64,000 nucleotides of DNA from Acidobacteriaceae bacterium. GTDB taxonomy: Bacteria; Acidobacteriota; Terriglobia; Terriglobales; Acidobacteriaceae. The stretch is taken from positions 195,973 to 259,972 of the forward strand of contig PLCO01000015.1 of the NCBI GenBank assembly GCA_003134815.1, read 5' to 3'. The notes beneath the pieces are model-generated. The model searched no databases. It was not told the origin of the DNA and saw only the letters and a program-made list of their open reading frames with translations. Positions 17,241 to 24,348 of the stretch are shown here, in pieces. The translations under genes and the position numbers were made by a program. How positions within the stretch are numbered: the stretch's first letter is position 1; each line of letters opens with the position of its first letter.

Positions 17241-17804
17241 TTACACGCCGTTCCCGGTCGCCGGAAGCTCCAGCTTCTGTTCCAGCGCATCAGCTTTCGA
17301 CTTCGCATTGTCATAGTCGACGAAGTCGCTGATCATCCTCGCGAGTTTCTCCGTCAACTCACGATTCGCCCTTACGTAATCGCGATAGGGCTGCATTTGA
17401 ACGCGGGTTGAGTTGTCATTCAGGTGATTGATAGTTGCGGTAAGCAGGTCCGCCATCTCCGTTAGGCTTACGTCTGTCTGATCGATCGCCTTTTGCTGCC
17501 AGGCAGATCCTTCGGCGCGGGAGTCGCTGAGCTGCTTGTTTAAATGGCCGAGCTCGTTGATATGCTCCTTGATCTGCTCGAGTCTGCGGGCGTGCGATCG
17601 CGAGCTCATATCGGACCCAAGGTAGGACTCAAGCGTCGCCGCATCGTCTTGGGCCAACACCGCTTGGGTCTTCGCCTGCGACAAGAGATCGGAGATCTTT
17701 TCCGAATCGGAAGTTTGCGCGGAGCCTGCCAACGAACCTGCAGTCAAAGCAAGCGCCAACGCGGCGAGGCCACTCAAGTTGCGAAACATCGATTGAATTT
17801 TCAT
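17241..17804 (-). CDS. Secreted helical protein of unknown function
   Basis: From ATG 17804 (GAGAGGG eight bases upstream) the 187-residue product has a signal peptide (SGLAALALALTAGSLAGSAQ) and then an almost wholly alpha-helical body. Coiled-coil-like stretches include KISDLLSQAKTQAVLAQDDA, RRLEQIKEHINELGHLNKQL and ELTEKLARMISDFVDYDNAK. There are no cysteines or catalytic motifs. It lies upstream of the BON gene on the same strand and is probably an envelope stress protein, perhaps a periplasmic chaperone-like or spacer protein. I know of no named family. Confidence 0.7.
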   Translation of the reverse strand: MKIQSMFRNLSGLAALALALTAGSLAGSAQTSDSEKISDLLSQAKTQAVLAQDDAATLESYLGSDMSSRSHARRLEQIKEHINELGHLNKQLSDSRAEGSAWQQKAIDQTDVSLTEMADLLTATINHLNDNSTRVQMQPYRDYVRANRELTEKLARMISDFVDYDNAKSKADALEQKLELPATGNGV

Positions 17805-18110
17805 GGTAACCCTCTCTGTGCTTGCGTCGCGCAAAGCACGTCCTCCTCTGAAGCATGTGGAGAGCCAACTGGCATCGCCGGGTAAAGTGTTGATACTCAA
17901 TGAGGCCAAGAGCAAGACGGGCACGCAATGTCCAAACATTTTGAGCGTCACCGTCTTAATCCTTTGACAAATCTTTCGGGACGCCGCCTCGATCCTGCCG
18001 AAAAAGGCTAGAACAAACGCGCTCCAATTGGCCATTCAAGTGCAAACTCACAGATGTGTTTCCGGGAACGAATGGGACACATAGATAAAGTGCGGTTTGT
18101 GAGGTGCGAG
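17805..18110. other. Divergent intergenic region
   Basis: This 306-base gap lies between the minus-strand helical protein and the plus-strand tandem Usp. TTGACA at about 17965 is a possible -35 box for the Usp gene, but no matching -10 is visible. GTGAGGTGCGAG just before ATG 18111 duplicates the leader of the first tandem Usp gene. Confidence 0.4.
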
Positions 18111-19064
18111 ATGAGACAAAACGAAATGATTCGTTGGAGCAAGCCAGAGACGATACTCGTCGCGACCAATCTGTTTGAGGAGAACACCCTAGTTATCCGC
18201 GCGATCGAACAAGCTCGTCAAAGCCGAGCCAAGGTACTGCTCGTTCACGTGATTCCCGGCCCTGGATCGATGACCGAGACAAGCTTTGAGATCGTATTTC
18301 GGCAGCCGGAGAGTGTGGTTCGCGTCCCGAAGACAAGGCTCGACGAAATAGCGAAGGAATTTGAGCGAAACGGAATCGAATGTGAGCCAATTGTCCTTAC
18401 CGGAATCCCCAAAGTGGAGATTGCTCGACTCGTGAAGGCCCGGTTCGTGGACAGAGTCACCGTTGCGGACAGAATTGCATCCGGCGTCGCCCGTTTGATT
18501 GCGGGATCGGTCGCGGAAGAATTGATCGCAGCTATAGAGGTTCCTGTCTGCGTAATCGGCCGGCGGGTGATTTCGAACAGGATATGCGGCACTCCCTTTG
18601 GGCGCGTCTTGCTCGCAACGTCATTTCACCGCGATAGTTCGCTGCTTGTGAACTTTGCCAATACATTCGCGGAGTTTAACCATTCGCATCTGACCTTGCT
18701 GCACGTTCTCGACAATGCGGGCTTGAGCAGCCGGGAATGGAAACTTGCTCGGGATACAGCTCGGGAGAGGCTATACGCGTTGGTTCCGAATGAGGTCATG
18801 CGCAGACATCAACCTCTCTTGCTGATCCGCGAAGGGGATCCTGCGACGGCAATCTTGAGCGAAGCCAGATCGATGTCTGAGGATCTGGTCATTCTTGGTT
18901 CTCCCCTTCCCTCCATCGTCTCGCAGCTCCTCTGTGCAAGCGCTGCCCATCGCGTCATTGCCGAATCGCCGTGCCCGGTTATGACGGTCAGGCTCCACTC
19001 CGCAAATTCGCTTGAGCAAATACCGGAATTGATAGGTGCTGAGACAGTGCCCACGCATTCCTGA
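18111..19064 (+). CDS. Tandem-domain universal stress protein, paralogue
   Basis: The 317-residue protein has two Usp domains and aligns end to end with the product of 13918-14898. Shared segments include ILVATNLFEENTLVIRAIEQA, KVLLVHVIP, GSVAEELIAAIEVPVCVIGRR, LLATSFHRDSSLLVNFANTFAEFNHSHLTLLHVLDNAG and HRVIAESPCPVMTVR. The start at 18111 is chosen from the AGGTG site shared with the paralogue. Upstream in-frame codons exist but lack a site. It precedes the metal ATPase by 112 bases. Confidence 0.88.
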   Translation: MRQNEMIRWSKPETILVATNLFEENTLVIRAIEQARQSRAKVLLVHVIPGPGSMTETSFEIVFRQPESVVRVPKTRLDEIAKEFERNGIECEPIVLTGIPKVEIARLVKARFVDRVTVADRIASGVARLIAGSVAEELIAAIEVPVCVIGRRVISNRICGTPFGRVLLATSFHRDSSLLVNFANTFAEFNHSHLTLLHVLDNAGLSSREWKLARDTARERLYALVPNEVMRRHQPLLLIREGDPATAILSEARSMSEDLVILGSPLPSIVSQLLCASAAHRVIAESPCPVMTVRLHSANSLEQIPELIGAETVPTHS

Positions 19065-19176
19065 GCGTGCGTCGAGACACTTCTCGCCGAGATGCGAAAG
19101 GCAAGATAATCGAATTTGCGTCGTGTAAGCCCGGGAGCCTTAAAGCAGTTGTTTAGCTTGAAAAACAGGAGTTTCA

Positions 19177-21114
19177 ATGAAAGAAGCATCGCAAAACGCC
19201 GGCCGATTGCAGAGATCCGTCACACACAAGACGGGCGTGATCATCATTTGCGCGGGAATGCTAGCCGCGGCAAGCGTCTTGCTGCTGTTCCACCATCAGC
19301 AGGCAGTGAGCGTAATTCTGCTGGCCGCCATCGGTGTTTCATCGCTTCCGCTTCTTATCGAAACGGTGCGAGAGGTTATGCGCCTGAACTTCAGCGTGGA
19401 TTTCCTTGCCGTACTTTCCATTGCGACTGCGTTGCTGCTCGGGGAATTGTGGGTTGCGGCAATCGTGATTCTGATGCTGTCAGGCGGCAAGACCCTCGAA
19501 GATATCGCAACCCGGCGAGCGTCCTCGGTTCTGCGCGCGCTCGCTAAGCGCATGCCCCAAGTCGCCCATCGCATCGACGAGAACGGTTTAGCAATCGATG
19601 TATCCATTGAGACTATTCAAATTGGAAACCGTGTCGTGCTTTATCCTCACGAACTATGCCCAGTGGATGGCATAGTCTTGAAGGGATCAGGTGGCATGGA
19701 TGAATCCTATTTGACCGGAGAGCCTTTCCTGATCGAAAAGGCGCCGGGGACGAACGTACTTTCAGGTGCTGTCAACGGAGATTCGGTTCTAACCATTCAA
19801 GCAACGCGGCTGGCCAGCGACTCGCGCTATGCCAAGATCGTCGAGGTGCTGCATGCTTCGGAGCAAAACCGCCCGAAGATCCGCCGCCTCGGCGATAGGA
19901 TTGGCAGTTGGTACACACCGCTTGCTCTGGGAGTCGCGCTTCTAAGCTGGTTCTTCAGCGGGGTGCCGGATCGTTTCCTTGCCGTGCTCGTGATTGCGAC
20001 GCCCTGCCCCTTACTGATTGCGATTCCAATTGCCATCATTGGCGCAATCTCAGTCGGCGCCCGCTACGGCATCATCATCAAGGATCCCTCGATCCTGGAA
20101 CGACTCAACTCTTGCAGGACGCTTCTCGTCGACAAGACCGGAACCCTAACATACGGCAAGCCCATCCTTTCCGATATCGTTTGTCTGGGCCGTTGGCCGC
20201 GGGAAGCACTGTTGCAACTTGCCGCAAGCCTCGAAAGATACTCGAAGCATCCTCTGGCAAATGCCGTCACGACTGCTGTGAAGGACGAAGGCCTCCCGTT
20301 CCTCAATGCGGAGAATGTCTGTGAGTCCCCAGGCAAAGGATTGACAGGCCAGGTCGATGGCCATTCATTGACATTGACCGGTCAAAGCAAATTGCCACGC
20401 GACCTGGCACGGGAACTTTCTCCAGTCACGCCGGGGCTTGAGTGCGTGGTCCTGATCGATGGTCTGGTTGCCGGGCTGCTTCACTTCCAGGACCAGCCGC
20501 GCAACGAGAGCAAGCCGTTCCTGAAGCATCTTGGTTCAAGGCACAAGATCGACAAAGTTGTTTTGCTCTCAGGCGACCGGCCCGCGGAGGTCTCGCTTTT
20601 TGCCGCAGGCATGGGCATCTCCGAGGTCTACGGAGGCAAGAGCCCAGAAGAAAAGGTCGAGATTGTCCGCAAGATGACCGCACAGGCTCCAACGCTCTAT
20701 ATCGGGGACGGCATCAATGACGCGCCAGCCATGCTCAATGCAACCGCCGCCGTGGCTCTGGGCGTGAACAGCGATGTCACTGCCGAAGCGGCAGGAGCGG
20801 TCATCCTGCAATCGTCTCTGGCCAGCGTGGACGAGCTGATTCATATAGGGAACCGCATGCGGCGGATTGCGCTATTGAGCGCAGCAGGCGGAATGGGTCT
20901 CAGTCTCGCAGGGATGGCCGCCGCCGCCGCGGGCTATCTGACGCCGATCGAAGGCGTACTTCTGCAGGAGGCTATCGATTTGCTCTCGATCCTGAACTCT
21001 CTTCGGATGATCTTGCCCACGGGGCCGCTCAGCGACTTTCATGTACCGTCCCTGCCCGTGCGCAACGAAGTTTCTGTGGAGGCTCGATCGAAACTTGTCA
21101 GTGCTGAGCACTGA
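19177..21114 (+). CDS. Heavy-metal-type P-type ATPase with TPC motif, no N-terminal metal domain
   Basis: The 645-residue protein has all P-type ATPase signatures: LTGEP (actuator, near residue 180), DKTGT with the phosphorylated Asp319, SKHPLAN (the P1B-specific HP) and GDGINDAPA. The ion-binding helix reads VIATPCPLLIAIP, so TPC replaces the CPC of copper and zinc exporters. TPC-type pumps form a minor P1B group with proposed iron, nickel or cobalt substrates. No N-terminal CxxC or His-rich metal domain is present, and no C-terminal hemerythrin domain follows. Location among universal stress genes suggests metal homeostasis under stress. The substrate is unknown. Confidence 0.9.
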   Translation: MKEASQNAGRLQRSVTHKTGVIIICAGMLAAASVLLLFHHQQAVSVILLAAIGVSSLPLLIETVREVMRLNFSVDFLAVLSIATALLLGELWVAAIVILMLSGGKTLEDIATRRASSVLRALAKRMPQVAHRIDENGLAIDVSIETIQIGNRVVLYPHELCPVDGIVLKGSGGMDESYLTGEPFLIEKAPGTNVLSGAVNGDSVLTIQATRLASDSRYAKIVEVLHASEQNRPKIRRLGDRIGSWYTPLALGVALLSWFFSGVPDRFLAVLVIATPCPLLIAIPIAIIGAISVGARYGIIIKDPSILERLNSCRTLLVDKTGTLTYGKPILSDIVCLGRWPREALLQLAASLERYSKHPLANAVTTAVKDEGLPFLNAENVCESPGKGLTGQVDGHSLTLTGQSKLPRDLARELSPVTPGLECVVLIDGLVAGLLHFQDQPRNESKPFLKHLGSRHKIDKVVLLSGDRPAEVSLFAAGMGISEVYGGKSPEEKVEIVRKMTAQAPTLYIGDGINDAPAMLNATAAVALGVNSDVTAEAAGAVILQSSLASVDELIHIGNRMRRIALLSAAGGMGLSLAGMAAAAAGYLTPIEGVLLQEAIDLLSILNSLRMILPTGPLSDFHVPSLPVRNEVSVEARSKLVSAEH

Positions 21115-21266
21115 CATCGAGGAGAGGGGCATGGACAATCGAACGGGCCGAGTCGACTCCCGTTTGACGATTCACCTCTTCGGCTTCGAGTCCCAGAGTC
21201 GCCGGTAGATGACCGATGCATCTCCGCGCCATGATGTTGTTCTTGATTCACACAGAGGACTCAACG

Positions 21267-22379
21267 ATGGCCGATGATTTCAAAAAGCATGCAACCTACA
21301 TTATCGTGGTCAGCGCGGCAGTAGCCGGAGGAGCCATCTTCGTCTGGACGACACGTGTCATTCTGCTTCTGCTTTTTGCCGGGCTCATCGGCGCACTTCT
21401 TCTCTCGGTTGCAACAAAATGGATACAGGAGAAACTCAGGCTCCGCCGGAGCTTGGCACTGACGCTGGTGCTGGTTACCTTCGCCACTTGTCTCGGCATG
21501 GGAATCTGGCTACGCGGCCCGGCGCTCGCACAACAGTTCAGCGATCTGCAGATTGATCTGCCCTCCGCGACGGACAAAATTCGTTTCAGCCTGCAAGAGC
21601 AAAGCTGGGGACGCTGGTTGCTCTCACAGTTCGCCGACCAGGCCCAGCGACCGGATGGCTTGGCGTTTGCGGTCACAAGACTTGGCGGCATCGTCATCAC
21701 CACGGCATCCACGATTGTCGGCCTCTTCATTATCGTTGCAGTGAGCCTGTACGTGGCAGCGGAGCCCTCCGTCTATAGTCGCGGACTTCGACTGATCACT
21801 CCGGCGGTCTATCGGCTCAAGGTGGACCGGTGCCTCGCGAGCGCGATTCAGATGCTGCGATCATGGCTGGTTGCCAAAGCCATCTCCATGCTCACTATAG
21901 GCGTTCTTGTTGGTATTGGACTTTGGGCATTTCAGGTACCAATGGCTGGAACCCTGGGAATGATCGCCGCTCTGCTAACATTCATCCCCAATCTAGGGCC
22001 CGCGATCTCCTTCGCGCCGGCAGGGCTGTTGGCCTTCGCCATCAGCCCAACGAAAGGCATTCTCACTGTCCTGCTGTTCTGCATGGCGCACTTTCTGGAG
22101 GGAAACATCGTCACGCCGTTGTTGGAACGGAAAATCGTGACTCTTCCCCCTGCTCTGACTCTGGCGGTCCAGCTCTTGCTGGCTTCCATCACGGGGGCAA
22201 TTGGAGTCGCTCTTGCGGCACCATTGACTGCAGCCGCGCTAGGCGTGCTGCAGATTCTGCTTCCATCGGAGTCACAACCTCCCGATGTTCTCTCACCTGA
22301 GAGTAAACGTGAATCTTTGAGCCGTCATGTGGACAGGGCGCAGGATCTTGATGAGCATCCCGCCGCCTTCACGAGATAA
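21267..22379 (+). CDS. AI-2E family transporter (PerM/TqsA-like)
   Basis: A 370-residue integral membrane protein with the AI-2E layout: two to three N-terminal helices, a hydrophilic stretch of about residues 85-145, then five helices. These include the conserved LLTFIPNLGPAISFAPAGLLA and HFLEGNIVTPLLERKIVTLPP. ATG 21267 with GAGGA eight bases upstream is preferred to ATG 21216. Some relatives export the quorum signal AI-2, others act as Na+/H+ antiporters, and most are uncharacterised. It is followed after 34 bases by the radical SAM gene. Confidence 0.9.
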   Translation: MADDFKKHATYIIVVSAAVAGGAIFVWTTRVILLLLFAGLIGALLLSVATKWIQEKLRLRRSLALTLVLVTFATCLGMGIWLRGPALAQQFSDLQIDLPSATDKIRFSLQEQSWGRWLLSQFADQAQRPDGLAFAVTRLGGIVITTASTIVGLFIIVAVSLYVAAEPSVYSRGLRLITPAVYRLKVDRCLASAIQMLRSWLVAKAISMLTIGVLVGIGLWAFQVPMAGTLGMIAALLTFIPNLGPAISFAPAGLLAFAISPTKGILTVLLFCMAHFLEGNIVTPLLERKIVTLPPALTLAVQLLLASITGAIGVALAAPLTAAALGVLQILLPSESQPPDVLSPESKRESLSRHVDRAQDLDEHPAAFTR

Positions 22380-22413
22380 ACCGTTCCAATGGAGTACGCG
22401 CCCTGGAGGACAA

Positions 22414-23439
22414 ATGCGAACGAGCGAAGTATTGCATGCCTGGTCCGCCATTCTGGCCGGTCGTGCCCCATCTCTTTCAATTGAAATTACCAAGGAATGC
22501 CCTCGTCGATGTCCCGGATGCTATGCATTCGACCCGGCCCACCTGGGAGCAAATCGTCAGCTCCGTCAACTTTCCGACCTCAAGGGCAATGAACTAGTTA
22601 TTCGTGTGTTATCGCTGCTCGAAAGGGAGCGACCACTCCATGTCTCGTTTGTGGGAGGCGATCCTCTGGTTCGATATCGCGAACTCGATCTACTGCTGCC
22701 AGAGATTGATCGGCTTGGAATTCATACGCAGATCGTGACCAGCGCATTCCGGGTCATTCCAGATAGATGGACTCAATTCACAAAGCTGAATGTTGTCGTG
22801 TCAATCGACGGACTGCAGCCGGAGCATGACGCTCGAAGGAAGCCTGCAACTTATGAGCGCATTTTGAGAAACATCAGCGCCGCGAAAGTTACTATCCACT
22901 GCACGATCACTTCGCAGATCGCGTCTCGTCCCGGCTACCTCGAGGAGTTTTTGCGTTATTGGAGCGCTCGGCCAGAGGTTGTGAAGATATGGTTCAGCAT
23001 CTTCACTCCCCAGCGTGGCGCCGTCGGTCCGGAGGTGTTAACGTCCAGGCAAAGAGCTGCGGTGATCACAAACCTGGATCGCCTTCGGGAGTTGTTTCCA
23101 ATCTTGGAAATGCCGCGATCTCTGATTCGCGAGTTTTCGTCTCCCCCGCAAACTCCCAGAGATTGCATTTTCGCAAGAACAACCAGGACGGTGTCCGCTG
23201 ACCTCTCCACTAATATCTGGCCTTGTCAGCTTGGCGGCGACCCGGACTGCGGGCAATGCGGACGCTTCGCTTCAATCGGGCTGGCCGCAGTCGGCCATCA
23301 TCGGGTGGTAGGACCACTCCCGCAGGTCAGATATTCTTGGCTTCGGATCGGATTGGAAGGTATTGGAAGAAGTTGCGAGAATTGCTCAGCCTGTCGTTCC
23401 CAGATAGACTTCCGCGACTTCGTTAAGACTGAGAGATGA
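22414..23439 (+). CDS. Radical SAM protein with C-terminal Cys cluster
   Basis: From ATG 22414, behind GGAGGACAA, the 341-residue product has CPRRCPGC (C29, C33, C36), the CxxxCxxC site for the SAM-cleaving [4Fe-4S] cluster. HVSFVGGDPLVR (the GGE-like motif, with D) and VVVSIDGLQPEHDARR in the barrel follow. After residue 235 come Cys pairs (DCIFART, WPCQLGGDPDCGQCG, SCENCSACRS) that could hold an auxiliary cluster as in SPASM proteins. No precursor peptide gene or maturation partner is adjacent. The substrate is unknown; peptide or cofactor modification is the family norm. Confidence 0.85.
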   Translation: MRTSEVLHAWSAILAGRAPSLSIEITKECPRRCPGCYAFDPAHLGANRQLRQLSDLKGNELVIRVLSLLERERPLHVSFVGGDPLVRYRELDLLLPEIDRLGIHTQIVTSAFRVIPDRWTQFTKLNVVVSIDGLQPEHDARRKPATYERILRNISAAKVTIHCTITSQIASRPGYLEEFLRYWSARPEVVKIWFSIFTPQRGAVGPEVLTSRQRAAVITNLDRLRELFPILEMPRSLIREFSSPPQTPRDCIFARTTRTVSADLSTNIWPCQLGGDPDCGQCGRFASIGLAAVGHHRVVGPLPQVRYSWLRIGLEGIGRSCENCSACRSQIDFRDFVKTER

Positions 23440-24009
23440 TGCGGTCTGTCGAGAACCTTGAGCTGTTCTCAAGAGGTTCAGCTCGAAGTACGCGAGTTTA
23501 GATTGCAGTATTGATTATGCGGAGTGATGTAGGCGCCATATGGGCAACATGTGCGGGTTGGACTGACGAACTCTGCATAATCGCGGTCTCCGCATAATTG
23601 GCAATTAAGTCAATCACTTAGGCGCGTATTCATTTGTCATACGATTTCCTTGCTTCCACCGGATACGCGTGTTAAGGTAGTCTCGCTCACGAAACCACGA
23701 CTGGCATTGATAGACCGCATCGGGCGGCGAGGCTGGCATCCCCTGAGTAATTGAGTGCGTGATTTGCTGAGCGATTAGGCCAGACTGTGTGGGTGTTTTT
23801 TTTGAGAGAAGATGGGCGGTTCATTATGCGGCCTGGGACCGAGAGGGGCGAAGCCTGCAACAGCCACGCTCTTAGCCGCAGCCCATTCCAACCGGAGCAA
23901 ATCCGAGCCACCAAAGCTTGAGTTCATCCCCGCGAATCATCCGATCTTTGGTCCACCCGTGCAAGCGCCACTGCTGCACTGAAGCCCTGATTCCCTTCCT
24001 GAGTTCAAT
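23440..24009. other. Noncoding region at the island/polysaccharide boundary
   Basis: These 570 bases contain no protein-like frame. The right-hand inverted motif cluster lies at 23513-23599 and a lone ATTATGCGG at 23823. An eight-base T run at about 23799-23806 follows no clear hairpin. It marks the change from accessory genes to the polysaccharide locus. Confidence 0.5.
23513..23599. repeat. Right cluster of ATTATGCGGAG-type inverted motifs
   Basis: GATTATGCGGAGT (23513-23525) is opposed by CTCTGCATAATC (23571-23582) and CTCCGCATAAT (23588-23598). These are the same sequences as in the cluster at 8029-8138, in mirrored order, which fits the far end of one integrated segment of about 15.6 kb. 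Confidence 0.5.
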
Positions 24010-24282
24010 ATGAGAGTTCTGAGACCAAGATCACGGATCGTGAGCATCCGAATGTCTGAGGAGGAGTTCTCCACTCTGAGGCGGATGTGCGTCGCCAGCG
24101 GCGCGCGCAGCGTATCGGATTTGGCACGCGAGGCTATGCGGGGTCTTCTCAGCGGCGCGATTCAGGAGACCGCCGGCGATGGATCCCAAAGCGAGTACTC
24201 GGCTCAAATGCGCGACCTGGAACAAAAGGTCGACAGACTCAGCGCTGAAATTGCCCTCTTCAAGGCAGATCGAAATATTTAA
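24010..24282 (+). CDS. Small ribbon-helix-helix DNA-binding protein
   Basis: The 90-residue protein begins with a beta strand and two helices of the CopG/Arc type (IVSIRMSEEEFSTLRRMCVASGARSVSDLAREAM). It ends in a coiled coil (MRDLEQKVDRLSAEIALFK) that should mediate dimerisation or higher assembly. It sits 66 bases upstream of the export gene at the head of the polysaccharide locus, so it is a natural candidate for a local transcription regulator. Its operator is not apparent. Confidence 0.7.
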   Translation: MRVLRPRSRIVSIRMSEEEFSTLRRMCVASGARSVSDLAREAMRGLLSGAIQETAGDGSQSEYSAQMRDLEQKVDRLSAEIALFKADRNI

Positions 24283-24348
24283 GCGGCCATTCAACGGAAT
24301 GCAAACGCAAGCCAGCGAAATTGGCCATGAATTGAGAACGCTACGGCA

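Noticed and set aside
13075..18100. Shared string AAAGTGCGGTTTG upstream of two Usp genes
   Set aside because: A 13-base match is expected by chance several times in a 64-kb window, and the positions relative to the starts differ.
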